Part shown: piece by piece, positions 34,583 to 46,427 of the stretch
Position numbering within the stretch: position 1 is the first letter of the stretch
How the letters are laid out: each line of letters begins with the position of its first letter
NCBI RefSeq assembly: GCF_004799445.1
Contig: NZ_SSNA01000062.1
Location: 1-64,000 of the forward strand
Length of the DNA: 64,000 bases
Reading direction: 5' to 3'
From: Bradyrhizobium sp.
GTDB lineage: Bacteria > Pseudomonadota > Alphaproteobacteria > Rhizobiales > Xanthobacteraceae
Program-made: the position numbers and the translations under genes
The notes under the pieces: model-generated
Seen by the model: the letters and a program-made list of their open reading frames with translations, nothing else
What the model was told of the DNA's origin: nothing
Database searches by the model: none

Positions 34583-35038
34583 TCAGCGACCGCTGGCGCG
34601 CGAGCGGATCCGCCAAACGCGGAGGAATTTCGCGCGCACGGCACGATTCCGCATCTCGAATTTTCGAACCACCGGCTTCGGCGGCTGCGGAGGGGGAACG
34701 TCGTCCTTCGTCTGTGAAACCGGAGTGTCGGGCGGCGCCGCCGTTTGGGGCGATTCTGACGGAGCAACGTCGTCCTTCACCGGCGAAACCGGCGGCGCCG
34801 CCAGCGGGGCCTTGCGCGGCGGCTCCGGATAATATTTGCGGGCGACGGAAACCGCCTTGTCGAAATCCTCAGTGTTGAACCATTTCAGCGCGCGCACGCT
34901 TTCCTGCACGCCGTCATCCCATAGTCTCGCAGCCTCGATATCGAACTGGCCCTTCTGCTTCTGATCACAGGCCTGGATGCCGTAGCCGGTGACGGCCCAT
35001 TGTCTGCCCACCCAATAGATATCGCGATGCAGGGCCAT
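34583..35038 (-). CDS. hypothetical protein with Pro-rich tail
   Basis: Conserved-looking N-terminus MALHRDIYWVGRQWAVTGYGIQACDQKQKGQFDIE; tail with duplicated PVSxxKDDVxP motif. Confidence 0.6.
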   Translation of the reverse strand: MALHRDIYWVGRQWAVTGYGIQACDQKQKGQFDIEAARLWDDGVQESVRALKWFNTEDFDKAVSVARKYYPEPPRKAPLAAPPVSPVKDDVAPSESPQTAAPPDTPVSQTKDDVPPPQPPKPVVRKFEMRNRAVRAKFLRVWRIRSRASGR

Positions 35039-35135
35039 TGCGTGTCATCGTTTCCCAAAAATGAGGCTCTCGCCGCGGCGGAAACGAAGATAGCGGGACA
35101 CGGCGCCTGCGCAACCTCGAAGGCGGGGCCGGGCT

Positions 35136-35236
35136 GAAGCGTTTTCAAGCGAAGTGGAGACCGGTTCGCGTCAAGAAAACGCGTCGAATCAACAATCTAG
35201 AGCCCCGTTTCGATTCAATCGAAACGGAAAAGGCTC
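35136..35236. repeat. dispersed Rhizobiales-type palindromic element
   Basis: GAAGCGTTTTCAAGCGAAGTGGAGACCGGTTCGCGTCAAGAAAACGCGTC...CCGTTTCGATTCAATCGAAACGG. Confidence 0.75.
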
Positions 35237-35255
35237 GGGACAATTTGCCGCAAAA

Positions 35256-36659
<1,404 letters not shown>

Positions 36660-36669
36660 CTAGGTGCGA

Positions 36670-36693
36670 ACTCTCCGTTTATTTGCGGAGAGT
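36670..36693 (-). promoter_or_regulatory. hairpin in the serS 5' leader
   Basis: ACTCTCCG-N8-CGGAGAGT perfect inverted repeat 23 nt upstream of the serS start codon, with no T-run. Confidence 0.4.
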
Positions 36694-36718
36694 CAACGGC
36701 GGGCCTCCAGTACCACAT

Positions 36719-36824
36719 CCGTCATCGCCCGCGAAAGCGGGCGATCCAGTATTCCAGAGCAGTGCGACGGATTCGCGAGGCCGCAGCGTACTGGATACCC
36801 CGCTTTCGCGGGGTATGACGAGCG
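36719..36824. repeat. intergenic palindromic element
   Basis: CGTCATCGCCCGCGAAAGCGGGCGATCCAGTATTCCAG...TACTGGATACCCCGCTTTCGCGGGGTATGACG. Confidence 0.8.
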
Positions 36825-36844
36825 AATACGTGGGCGCTATGCCC

Positions 36845-37669
36845 CTACTCCGCCGGTGTCGGATCGGGCGGCGGGCTTGCGGGCGGTGGTGTGGTGGCGT
36901 TGGCCTTCGCCGCCGTGGCGTTCTTTTCCACGATGCGCACGGCCACGATCGAGCCTTCATACAGCAACAGCAGGGGGATCGCGAGCGAGGCCTGGCTGAG
37001 CACGTCAGGCGGCGTCAGCACGGCGGCGATGATGAAGGCAACCACGATGAAATAGCGGCGCTTCTCGCGCAGCTGTTTTGAGGTGATGATGCCGATCCGC
37101 CCCAGCAAAGTCAGGATCACCGGCAGCTGGAAGGCAATGCCGAAAGCGAAGATCAGCGACATCATCAGTGACAGATATTCGCCGACCTTGGGCAGAAGCT
37201 GGATCTGCGCCGTCTCAGGCCCGCCTAACTGCTGCATGCCGAGCGAAAACCGCACCAGCATCGGCAGCACCACGAAATAGACCAGCATCGACCCCAGCAC
37301 GAAGAAGAACGGGGTCGCGATCAGATAGGGCAGAAACGCGCCGCGCTCGTGCTTGTAGAGGCCGGGCGCCACGAATTTGTAGATCTGCGCGGCCACGATC
37401 GGAAACGAGATGAAACCGGCCCCGAACAGCGCCAGCTTCAACTGGGTCAGGAAGTACTCCAGGAGCGCGGTGTAGATGAATTTGGAATTCTCCGCGCCCG
37501 CGATCCAGACGAACGGCCACACCAGCACGTTGTAGATCTGCTTGGCGAAGAAGAAGCAAAATATGAAGGCGACGCCGAACGCGAGCAGCGCCTTGATCAG
37601 GCGCGAGCGCAGCTCGATCAGATGATCCATCAGCGGCGCTTTGCTGGCCTCGATATCCTCGGCGCTCAT
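36845..37669 (-). CDS. tatC: Sec-independent translocase TatC
   Basis: [22 protein letters not shown]...; multi-TM; overlaps tatB by 4 bp. Confidence 0.97.
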   Translation of the reverse strand: MSAEDIEASKAPLMDHLIELRSRLIKALLAFGVAFIFCFFFAKQIYNVLVWPFVWIAGAENSKFIYTALLEYFLTQLKLALFGAGFISFPIVAAQIYKFVAPGLYKHERGAFLPYLIATPFFFVLGSMLVYFVVLPMLVRFSLGMQQLGGPETAQIQLLPKVGEYLSLMMSLIFAFGIAFQLPVILTLLGRIGIITSKQLREKRRYFIVVAFIIAAVLTPPDVLSQASLAIPLLLLYEGSIVAVRIVEKNATAAKANATTPPPASPPPDPTPAE

Positions 37670-38163
37670 GACGCTTTGGCGTCCCGTGGGAGTTCGGCCT
37701 CGGCTGCCACCGGCGCGGTGGGCTGGATTGCCGGCTGCGGCTGGCTTTCCGGCGTCAGCGCCAGCGGTTCGGACGTCGCTGGCTGCGTGTCGGCAAGTGC
37801 TTCGGGGCTCGCCGCCGGCGCGTCGAGGTTCAACGTCGCCGGCGCATCCGCACTCGCGGCGGGCTTGTCGACGTCGTCGATATTGAGCGCGGCGCTAACG
37901 TCCTTCTGCAGCGAGGTCATGACATTGCCGCTGGTGAAGCCGGTTGCGGCTTCCTTGACCTCATCAAAACTCTTCTTGAGGTCGGCCATTTCGGCCTCAC
38001 GCATGGCTTCCTGGAACTGGCCCTGGAATTCGGCGGCCATCTTGCGCGCCTTGCCCATCCATTGCCCGACCATGCGCAGCACGCCCGGCAATTCCTTTGG
38101 ACCGATGGCGATCAGCGCGACCACCGCGATGACGACGAATTCACTCCAGCCGATGTCGAACAT
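37666..38163 (-). CDS. tatB: Sec-independent translocase TatB
   Basis: [30 protein letters not shown]. Confidence 0.96.
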   Translation of the reverse strand: MFDIGWSEFVVIAVVALIAIGPKELPGVLRMVGQWMGKARKMAAEFQGQFQEAMREAEMADLKKSFDEVKEAATGFTSGNVMTSLQKDVSAALNIDDVDKPAASADAPATLNLDAPAASPEALADTQPATSEPLALTPESQPQPAIQPTAPVAAEAELPRDAKAS

Positions 38164-38321
38164 GAAAGGTTCCGCTTACGCGAGGCAATTTCCGCCCAGT
38201 ATCCATGAGCCATGTCCGGGAGCAATATCCGGGCCGCCCGCGTCATTCCTCAACCCGTCTTGCCGCACGCCTATCGCAAGATCAACGTGCCGCCAGAGGT
38301 TTGCCGAAAACGAGCGCTGGT

Positions 38322-38558
38322 TCAGACAGCCTTGCTGCCGACATCCGACCGGGTCGCCGCAGAAGGCGCGGCGTTATGATCGATCGTCTTTACGGGCTCG
38401 GTCTTTTCCGCAGTCTTTTCGTCGTCCTGCATGCCCTTCTTGAAGGCCTTGATGCCCTGCGCGACATCACCCATCAGGTCGGAAATCTTGCCGCGACCGA
38501 ACAGCAGCAGGACGACTGCGATCACGACGATCCAGTGCCAAATGCTAAGCGAACCCAT
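38322..38558 (-). CDS. tatA: twin-arginine translocase TatA
   Basis: [43 protein letters not shown]. Confidence 0.96.
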   Translation of the reverse strand: MGSLSIWHWIVVIAVVLLLFGRGKISDLMGDVAQGIKAFKKGMQDDEKTAEKTEPVKTIDHNAAPSAATRSDVGSKAV

Positions 38559-38738
38559 CCTGCAACCCTCCAAACATGCGGGGGCCCTGGACCCTCGCTA
38601 ACCTGTCCGGAAAGTAGGCTCAGGAGGTGTCAAAAACAAGGACTTAAGCCGCGTCAAATCGCGGCCGACGCGACACATTGCCGAGACCGTTAACCAGCGC
38701 CGACGTTGCGGTCAAAGGCCGCCGAAGGCGGGGCTAAA

Positions 38739-39455
38739 TCAACCCTCGCCGCCGGTCTCCGGCTCGACCGCAGGGGCCAGGGCCAGTTCCAGATCGCCGA
38801 TCTCAAGCGGATCCTCGTCATCGCGCAAGGCCGGGTCATCCGATGGCGTCGGAACGCCGAACCCGGAGGGCAGCCGCGAATCCAGCAGGCCGGTGCCCTT
38901 CAGTTCCTCCAGGCCCGGCAGATCGCCAAGTGCCTCCAGGCTGAACTGCGACAAAAAGGCTTCCGTGGTTCCGAAGGTCAGCGGACGGCCCGGCGTCTTG
39001 CGACGGCCGCGCGGACGAATCCAGCCGGTTTCCAGCAGCACATCCAGCGTCCCCTTGGAGGTAATCACGCCGCGGATATCCTCGATCTCGGCGCGGGTGA
39101 CCGGCTGATGATAGGCAATGATCGCGAGCATCTCGATCGCCGCGCGCGATAGCCGCCGCGTCTCCGTGCTCTCCCGCGTCATCAGCCAGGAAAGATCGCC
39201 CGCCGTGCGGAAGGTCCACTTGTTGGCAATGCGCACGAGGTTGACGCCGCGCGATGCGTAATCCGCCTGCAGTTGCGCCAGGGCGACCTTGATGTCGACG
39301 CCATCGGGCATCCGCTTTGCGAGCGTCGCCTGATCGAGTGGCTCGGTGGAAGCAAACAACAGCGCTTCCAGCAGCCGCAATTCCTCCGGCCGCGCTTCCG
39401 GTTCCACGGAGCGCTCCTCGGCATCGGCTTTGCGTTTTTCCGCCAGGCTTGCCAT
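38739..39455 (-). CDS. scpB: segregation and condensation protein B
   Basis: LLEALLFASTEPLDQATLAKRMP...SRAAIEMLAIIAYHQPVTRAEIEDIRGV. Confidence 0.95.
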   Translation of the reverse strand: MASLAEKRKADAEERSVEPEARPEELRLLEALLFASTEPLDQATLAKRMPDGVDIKVALAQLQADYASRGVNLVRIANKWTFRTAGDLSWLMTRESTETRRLSRAAIEMLAIIAYHQPVTRAEIEDIRGVITSKGTLDVLLETGWIRPRGRRKTPGRPLTFGTTEAFLSQFSLEALGDLPGLEELKGTGLLDSRLPSGFGVPTPSDDPALRDDEDPLEIGDLELALAPAVEPETGGEG

Positions 39456-39476
39456 GGCACGGTCTCCTTCTTCCAC

Positions 39477-40307
39477 TTACTCGGCCGGCAGATCCGGCGC
39501 GGTCATCGCGTCGGATACTGGTTGCGGCGGACGCTTTCGAAAATACAGCGGCGCGAACGCCTCTTTCTGGTGCAGCTCGACCTCGCCTTCCCTGACCAGT
39601 TCCAGCGCTGCGGCAAAACTGGACGCAAAGACCGTGGACTTTTGCGAGGGATCGACGACGTAGTTGATGAGGTATTCGTCGAGGCGGCTCCAGTCCTCGG
39701 CCATTCCGATCAAGCGCTCCAGCGACGCCCTCGCCTCGGCGAGCGACCACACCGTGCGCTTGGCCAGATGCACCGTCGCCAGCACCCGCTGCTGGCGTTG
39801 CGCGGCATAGGCGGTGAGCAGGTCGAACAGCGTTGCGGTATATTTGGGATGCCGGATTTCGGCGATGGATTCCGGATTGCCGCGTGGAAAGATATCGCGC
39901 TGCAATTGCGGGCGGTTCATCAAGCGGTTGGAAGCTTCGCGAATGGCCTCCAGCCGGCGCAACCGGTTGGCCAGCGCCGTCGCCATTTCCTCGGCGCTTG
40001 GTCCGTCCGCGGTGACGGGTTCGGGCAGCAGCAGCCGCGATTTGAGAAACGCCAGCCAAGCCGCCATCACCAGATAGTCGGCGGCAAGCTCAAGCCGGAT
40101 CTTCCGGGCGGCCTCGATGAATACCAGGTACTGATTCGCCAGCGCCAGGATGGAAATCTTGGCGAGATCGACCTTCTGCTGGCGCGCCAGCGCGAGCAAC
40201 AGGTCAAGCGGGCCTTCATAGCCCTCGACGTCGACAACCAGCGAGGGCTCGTCGTCCGCGAGTTCGGCAGGCCGTCCGGTTTCAAATGACAGAATTTCCG
40301 CGGTCAT
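39477..40307 (-). CDS. scpA: segregation and condensation protein A
   Basis: VDVEGYEGPLDLLLALARQQKVDLAKISILALANQYL. Confidence 0.95.
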   Translation of the reverse strand: MTAEILSFETGRPAELADDEPSLVVDVEGYEGPLDLLLALARQQKVDLAKISILALANQYLVFIEAARKIRLELAADYLVMAAWLAFLKSRLLLPEPVTADGPSAEEMATALANRLRRLEAIREASNRLMNRPQLQRDIFPRGNPESIAEIRHPKYTATLFDLLTAYAAQRQQRVLATVHLAKRTVWSLAEARASLERLIGMAEDWSRLDEYLINYVVDPSQKSTVFASSFAAALELVREGEVELHQKEAFAPLYFRKRPPQPVSDAMTAPDLPAE

Positions 40308-41329
40308 GCGCCTGTTCCTGCCCTGCTCATCATCGCATCCAGTTCCGTCCGCGCCGCCCGCCGATCGAACGGCTGCGGCGCTCGACGCGACGCCAGCGCC
40401 CGCCTCGCCCGATCCAGCGCTTTCCCCGATAATTCCGGCGTCTCTGCGGCGACTTCACGCATCTCGTCGAACCTGCCGTTGCAATGGAGCACCACGTCGC
40501 AGCCGGCGGAAAAGATGGCCCGCGTCCGCTCGGCGATCGATCCCGCGAGCGCATTCATGGACACGTCATCACTCATCAACAAACCTTGGAACCCGATCAC
40601 GCCGCGAATCACCCGTTCGATGATTGTCGCAGAAGTCGTGGCCGGATGGGCGGGGTCCAGCGCGCTAAACACAACATGTGCGGTCATCGCCATCGGCAGG
40701 TCCGAAAGCGGTTGAAACGCCGCAAAATCAGTCCGTTCCAGCTCCTTTTCGGGGGTGTCGACCGTTGGAAGTCCGAAATGGCTGTCCGCGGTCGCCCGCC
40801 CGTGCCCGGGAATATGCTTGAGCACGGGCAAAATGCCGCCCTGGTCCAGCCCGTCGGTTACCGCGCGGGCAATCGCCGCGACCTTCGCCGGCTCGGTTCC
40901 GTAGGCCCGGTTACCGATGACCGCATCGGCCCCCGCAACGGGCACATCCGCCAGCGGCAGGCAGTCCGCGTTTATTCCGAGATCTGCGAGGTCGGCGGCG
41001 ATCAGCCGGGCGCTCAACCGCGCTGCCGCCAGACCGAGCGCTGGGTCCAGGTCGTAAAGCGCACCGAAGAGCGCCCCGGGCGGATAGACCGGCCAGTGCG
41101 GCGGCCCCAGACGCTGGACCCGGCCACCCTCCTGGTCGATCAGAACCGGGGCATCCGGGGCGTCCACGGATTTTCTCAATTGTTGAACTAATAGAGCGAC
41201 CTGCTGCGGTGTTTCAATATTCCGTTTGAATAGAATAAATCCCCACGGCCGCTCTGAACCGATGAATTCGCGCTCAGCGGGGGTCAACTCCGGTCCGGAT
41301 ACACCTGTAATGAATGCGCGGCTTTGCAT
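40304..41329 (-). CDS. nagZ: beta-N-acetylhexosaminidase
   Basis: LIDQEGGRVQRLGPPHWPVYPPG...VLKHIPGHGRATADSH...LLMSDDVSMNAL. Confidence 0.96.
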   Translation of the reverse strand: MQSRAFITGVSGPELTPAEREFIGSERPWGFILFKRNIETPQQVALLVQQLRKSVDAPDAPVLIDQEGGRVQRLGPPHWPVYPPGALFGALYDLDPALGLAAARLSARLIAADLADLGINADCLPLADVPVAGADAVIGNRAYGTEPAKVAAIARAVTDGLDQGGILPVLKHIPGHGRATADSHFGLPTVDTPEKELERTDFAAFQPLSDLPMAMTAHVVFSALDPAHPATTSATIIERVIRGVIGFQGLLMSDDVSMNALAGSIAERTRAIFSAGCDVVLHCNGRFDEMREVAAETPELSGKALDRARRALASRRAPQPFDRRAARTELDAMMSRAGTGA

Positions 41330-41386
41330 GCGGGCCGATTAGCCCGCTGGCGCCCCGGGGGTCAACAAGGGTCGAGGAAACCGCCG

Positions 41387-42862
41387 TTAATTCCTTTGGA
41401 CGACGCACTGCCCGCCGGCGGACTTCAGGCTGCCGCAGAACTGCGAGGCCTCGTCGGGAGAGCCGAATGGACCGACCATGGCCCGGTAATAGATACCCTT
41501 CTCACCGAGGTCGGCACGCTTGATGACAGGCGCGCGAGATCCCAGCACGGCCGGGAACTTGCCTTGGAGCGCCCTGTAGGAAGCCTGAGCATCGGCCTCA
41601 TTCTTCTGCGAGGAAACCTGCACCAGGTATCCGCCGCTGCCTCCGCCCCCACTCGGCGCGATTTGCGCGGGGGTGTTGGAGGCCACCCGGGTCGCAGGTT
41701 CCGCTGCCGGTTGAGCGGACTGCGGCGCGAGCGAGAGTGGCCCATTGGCGTTTGCATTGGCCGATGAAGGCGCGGCTCGCGGGGCAGCCGTTGGCGCCGG
41801 TGCGGCCGTCCGCGCAGCCGGGGTGGGCTTAGCGACCGCCGGCGGCGTGGCCCCTACCGGCATCGCTGCACCGTCGGGCTGGTCGCCCCGGACGGACAGG
41901 GTCCTGATCTTTCGCGGCTCGGGGTTGGATAGCGTGCCATTCCCGGCACTGGCCGGCGGCGTGGCACTTTGACCCACGATGGCCATCGATGGCGGACTGC
42001 CGTTCTGGTTCAGCGGCGGAAATACCACGCGGGGGCCCGACCTGGCATTGACGTCGACCGGGGTTTCTTCGCGCGGAACGATTTTCTCGGTGCCGTCGCC
42101 GCTCGACATGCGATCGGGGACCTTGGCGCTGCCATCGGCGGGAGCCGGAACGATCTTGGTCGGGCCAGCGTCAGCCCGGATGATGGGCGGCTCGCCGCTG
42201 CGAGCCGATCCCATGAAGGTGCGATAGGCAAAAGCCCCGCCGGTCCCCAGCACCGCTAGCGCGAGCACGACGACAACGGTGACCATGCCGCCACGGCGCT
42301 TGGGGACGATATCCTCCGCACCGTCGCTGTAGCCGTCCTGATCGTAGGCGTCGTCCGCGTAGACCGGATCGTGCTGAAAGGCTTCCGCGCCAGAATCGAG
42401 CTCGCCGTAGAGTGCATCATCGTAACGCGACGGATCCGGCTCATGACCGGCATCAGCGAACGACGGCGCGTGGATATCATCTGCCAAGGGCGCGGCATGG
42501 GTGGCGCCGTAGCGGTGCAGCGGATGCACGGCGGCGGGATAATCCGGCTGCGGCTCCGGCGCCTCCTGCCGGGCGGCGCGCTGCATCCATGATGGCGGGC
42601 TGGGTGCGGGAATCGGCTCGTCGTCGGTCCCATAATCAGCCTGCGGCGGCAGCTGATGCTGATCGCGCCGATCGCGCTCAACGTCCCGCGGCTGCAGCGG
42701 CAGATTGGCCCGTCCCATCGTCCCGAGCGGATCGGTCTGCCCGATCAGGCGCGCGAGCTCCGCCAGGGGATCGCTGTCCCGCCCGGCAGACGCGTGCTGC
42801 TCACCGCCGCGATCGTAGTCGTCTTCAGCGGGAAAAGGTCTATCCTGATATCGATCAGCCAT
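41387..42862 (-). CDS. SPOR domain-containing membrane protein
   Basis: Central TM GGMVTVVVVLALAVLGTGGAFAYRTF; C-terminal SPOR GGYLVQVSSQKNEADAQASYRALQGKFPAVLG. Confidence 0.9.
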   Translation of the reverse strand: MADRYQDRPFPAEDDYDRGGEQHASAGRDSDPLAELARLIGQTDPLGTMGRANLPLQPRDVERDRRDQHQLPPQADYGTDDEPIPAPSPPSWMQRAARQEAPEPQPDYPAAVHPLHRYGATHAAPLADDIHAPSFADAGHEPDPSRYDDALYGELDSGAEAFQHDPVYADDAYDQDGYSDGAEDIVPKRRGGMVTVVVVLALAVLGTGGAFAYRTFMGSARSGEPPIIRADAGPTKIVPAPADGSAKVPDRMSSGDGTEKIVPREETPVDVNARSGPRVVFPPLNQNGSPPSMAIVGQSATPPASAGNGTLSNPEPRKIRTLSVRGDQPDGAAMPVGATPPAVAKPTPAARTAAPAPTAAPRAAPSSANANANGPLSLAPQSAQPAAEPATRVASNTPAQIAPSGGGGSGGYLVQVSSQKNEADAQASYRALQGKFPAVLGSRAPVIKRADLGEKGIYYRAMVGPFGSPDEASQFCGSLKSAGGQCVVQRN

Positions 42863-42970
42863 CGTGATGATGCGTCCCCTTCGGGAAAGCCGCCAGCCCA
42901 CTTCTACAAACGAACCGGCCGTTGCCGGATGCCGCTCACATAATCCCCCAGTGAGCGGTGCCTGTCTCCG

Positions 42971-44749
42971 TCAGCGCATCTCGTCCGGAGCATCGACGCC
43001 GAGAACGGCAAGCCCGGATGCCAACACCGAGACGACCCCCTGAACCAAAGCCAGCCGCGCCTTTGTAATCTCTGCATCATTATTGATAATGAAGCGTAAA
43101 TAGGGCAAATCGCGTCCCCTCGTCCACAGCGCATGGAATTCGCTGGCGAGATCATAGAGGTAAAAGGCGATTCGGTGGGGCTCATGCGCGGATGCCGCCG
43201 CCTCGATGGTCCGGGGGTAGAGCGCCAGCCGCCGCAACAGGTCAAGTTCCGCAGGGTCGTTCAGGCGTTCGAGCGCCGCATCGGCCAGGAAGGCGGCCCG
43301 CGCACCGGCCTCTTCCGGCAAATCCGGGATCATCTCCCGCGCATTGCGGAACACCGAGTGGCCCCGGGCGTGGCCGTACTGGACGTAAAATACCGGGTTC
43401 TCACGCGACTGCTCGATCACCTTGGCGAGGTCGAAATCGAGCACCGCGTCGTTCTTGCGGTAGAGCATCATGAAGCGGACGGCATCCTTGCCGACCTCGT
43501 CGACCACTTCACGCAAGGTGACAAAGTCGCCCGACCGCTTCGACATCTTCACCGGCTCGCCATTGCGCAGAAGCTTGACCAGCTGCACGATCTTCACGTC
43601 CAGCGTGGCCTTGCCCGAGGTGACGGCCTTGATCGCTGCTTCCACGCGCTTGACATAGCCGCCGTGATCGGCGCCCCAGACATCGACGAGGTTGCGGAAG
43701 CCGCGCTCGAACTTGTCCCGGTGGTAGGCGATATCGGATGCGAAATAGGTATAGGAGCCATCGGACTTGATCAGCGGACGGTCGACATCGTCGCCAAACG
43801 CCGTGGCGCGAAACAGCGTCTGCTCGCGATCCTCATAATCCTCGATCGGCCCGCCCTTTGGGGGCGGCAAACTGCCCTCGTAAATATCGCCCTTGGCGCG
43901 AAGAAAATCGATGGTCCGGGCAACGCGGTTGTTGCCAGTTTCGATCAGCGACCTCTCGGAAAAAAACACGTCGTGCCTGATATTGAGCGCGGCGAGGTCG
44001 CCTTTAATCGCTTCCATCATCATCGCGATGGCTTTGGCGCGCACCGCCGGCAACCACCCGGCTTCCGGCATCGTCAACAGCTTGTCGCCATATTCGGCAA
44101 CCAGCGTCTCTCCGACCGGTTTCAGATAGTCGCCGGGATAGAGCCCTTCGGGGATGTCGCCGATGCTCTGGCCGAGCGCCTCGCGGTAGCGCAGGAAGGC
44201 CGAGCGGGCGAGCACATCGACCTGCGCGCCGGCATCGTTGATGTAATATTCGCGGGAGACATCATAACCTGCGAACACCAGCAGGCTCGCCAGCGCATCG
44301 CCAAACACCGCGCCCCGGCAATGCCCGACATGCATCGGCCCGGTCGGATTGGCCGAGACATATTCGACATTGACCTTCTCGGCCGCACCGATCGCGCTTT
44401 GCCCGTACGAATGGCCCTCACCTAACACGGTGCGCAGCGTGTCGGCCCAGACCGATACCTTCAGGGTGAGATTAATGAAGCCGGGACCGGCGACATCGGC
44501 GGAGGCAATCAAATCGTCCGTCCGCAGCCTGACCGCAATCTGTTCGGCAAGATCGCGCGGTTTCTTTCCGGCTTCCTTGGCGAGCACCATCGCGGCGTTG
44601 GTCGCCATGTCGCCATGGGACGGGTCCTTTGGCGGCTCGACGACCACGCGCGACAGATCGGCGCCAGCGCCAAGCTCCGCCGCGCAGACGGCGTGCACGC
44701 GCGTCAGCACGTTGGCGAAGAGATGTTGCGTCGAGGGTTTGCCGGCCAT
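42971..44749 (-). CDS. argS: arginyl-tRNA synthetase
   Basis: [51 protein letters not shown]. Confidence 0.98.
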   Translation of the reverse strand: MAGKPSTQHLFANVLTRVHAVCAAELGAGADLSRVVVEPPKDPSHGDMATNAAMVLAKEAGKKPRDLAEQIAVRLRTDDLIASADVAGPGFINLTLKVSVWADTLRTVLGEGHSYGQSAIGAAEKVNVEYVSANPTGPMHVGHCRGAVFGDALASLLVFAGYDVSREYYINDAGAQVDVLARSAFLRYREALGQSIGDIPEGLYPGDYLKPVGETLVAEYGDKLLTMPEAGWLPAVRAKAIAMMMEAIKGDLAALNIRHDVFFSERSLIETGNNRVARTIDFLRAKGDIYEGSLPPPKGGPIEDYEDREQTLFRATAFGDDVDRPLIKSDGSYTYFASDIAYHRDKFERGFRNLVDVWGADHGGYVKRVEAAIKAVTSGKATLDVKIVQLVKLLRNGEPVKMSKRSGDFVTLREVVDEVGKDAVRFMMLYRKNDAVLDFDLAKVIEQSRENPVFYVQYGHARGHSVFRNAREMIPDLPEEAGARAAFLADAALERLNDPAELDLLRRLALYPRTIEAAASAHEPHRIAFYLYDLASEFHALWTRGRDLPYLRFIINNDAEITKARLALVQGVVSVLASGLAVLGVDAPDEMR

Positions 44750-44758
44750 GGCCGCCGC

Positions 44759-45973
44759 CTAACGCAAATCCGGGGTCGAGTCAAAAAGCCGCTGATGCTC
44801 GGTCAGCGCGAAGCGATCGGTCATCCCGGCGATGAAGTTGCCGATCCGCCGTGCCCGCTCGGTTTCGGTCTCGCTGTGGTCGCCGCCCGGCGGCAGCCAT
44901 TCCGCCGGCAGATCGCCGGGATGGTTGTGGTAGCGCGCGAACAGGTCGAACAGGATCTGCTCTGCGTCCCCCATCACCCGCATCACCCGCGAATGCCGGT
45001 ACATTCTTAGCTTCAGGAATGCCTTGATTCCGGCTTCCGCCTGCGCCACCTCGGCTGGAAAGGCGATCAGCACTTCGCCATGGTTGCGAACATCGTCGAC
45101 GCCCGTCGGCCGCGCCAGCTCCAGACGCCGGCGCGCTTCCGAGACCACCGCCCCGATCAGATGGGAAATCAGCTCGCGCACCAGTTCCGCGCCGCGCCTG
45201 CTGTCGTCCAGACCAGGATAGCGCCTGGCGATTTCGGCGATCATGTCAGCGGCAATCGGGATGACCCTGAGATCGTCGACATCGAACAGGCCGGCGCGCA
45301 GGCCATCGTCGATGTCGTGGGCATCGTAGGCAATGTCGTCGGCGATCGCGGCGACCTGCGCCTCCAGCGACGCAAAGCTCCACAATTCCAGGTCGTATGT
45401 CCGGACGTAGTCGGAAACGCCGACCGGAACGCCGCGGTCGCGATAACGACCGACCGCCGCGCCGTTGCGCGCGGTCAGCGGGCCATTGTGCTTGACGATG
45501 CCCTCCAGCGATTCCCAGGTCAGGTTGAGCCCGTCGAAATCGGGATAGCGATGCTCCAGCGAGGTGACAACGCGCAAGGTCTGCGCATTGTGATCGAAGC
45601 CGCCATGGGCTTGCAGACAGGCATCCAGCGCCCGCTCGCCGGCGTGGCCGAACGGGGGATGGCCGAGGTCGTGGGCGAGCGCCAGCGTCTCGGTCAAATC
45701 CTCGTCGAGGCCGAGCTGCCGGGCCAGCGCGCGGGCGATCTGTGCCACTTCCAGTGAGTGGGTGAGCCGGGTGCGGTAATGATCGCCCTCATGGAACACG
45801 AAAACCTGGGTTTTGTACTTCAGGCGGCGAAAGGCAGTGGAATGAATCACCCGGTCGCAATCGCGCCGGAACGGGCTGCGGGTCTTGCTCGGCGGTTCCG
45901 CGAACAGCCGCCCGCGGCTGCGCTCGGGGTCGCAGGCATAGGCCGAGCGAGGAGCAGCCATTCCGACCGACAC
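44759..45973 (-). CDS. dgt: dGTPase-like HD-domain protein
   Basis: [24 protein letters not shown]...[21 protein letters not shown]...[16 protein letters not shown]. Confidence 0.95.
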   Translation of the reverse strand: MSVGMAAPRSAYACDPERSRGRLFAEPPSKTRSPFRRDCDRVIHSTAFRRLKYKTQVFVFHEGDHYRTRLTHSLEVAQIARALARQLGLDEDLTETLALAHDLGHPPFGHAGERALDACLQAHGGFDHNAQTLRVVTSLEHRYPDFDGLNLTWESLEGIVKHNGPLTARNGAAVGRYRDRGVPVGVSDYVRTYDLELWSFASLEAQVAAIADDIAYDAHDIDDGLRAGLFDVDDLRVIPIAADMIAEIARRYPGLDDSRRGAELVRELISHLIGAVVSEARRRLELARPTGVDDVRNHGEVLIAFPAEVAQAEAGIKAFLKLRMYRHSRVMRVMGDAEQILFDLFARYHNHPGDLPAEWLPPGGDHSETETERARRIGNFIAGMTDRFALTEHQRLFDSTPDLR

Positions 45974-46081
45974 GGTTATTTATCTCCTGAATGTTTGATT
46001 CCGCTGTCCGGCGCACTTAACTATGCTGGGCGCGGGATACCAGATAATTTGGGCCAGGCGCCCGCGACCGGAGACTTTGAC

Positions 46082-46411
46082 ATGACCGCAGCCGTCACCA
46101 TCAGCGAGCGGGCAGCCCGCCGCATCGGCGAAATCCTTAAAGTCGAGGGCGGCGGCGCCATGCTTCGGATCAGCGTCGAGGGCGGCGGCTGCTCCGGTTT
46201 CCAGTACAAATTCGACGTCGATCATGCACGGACCGAGGACGATCTGGTAATCGCGCGCGACAGCGCCGTGGTGCTCGTCGATCCGGCCTCGGTGCCGTTT
46301 CTCGCCGGCTCGGAGGTCGATTTCGTCGACGACCTGATCGGCGCGTCGTTCCGGGTGGTCAATCCCAACGCGACGGCCTCCTGCGGCTGCGGCACCAGTT
46401 TCTCAATCTGA
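46082..46411 (+). CDS. erpA: iron-sulfur cluster insertion protein (ErpA/IscA family)
   Basis: LRISVEGGGCSGFQYKF...NPNATASCGCGTSFSI. Confidence 0.92.
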   Translation: MTAAVTISERAARRIGEILKVEGGGAMLRISVEGGGCSGFQYKFDVDHARTEDDLVIARDSAVVLVDPASVPFLAGSEVDFVDDLIGASFRVVNPNATASCGCGTSFSI

Positions 46412-46427
46412 GAGATCACTATTCCTG

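Noticed and set aside
38836-40059. 407-aa minus-strand ORF overlapping scpA/scpB
   Set aside because: Out of frame with recognisable ScpA and ScpB; composition artefact.
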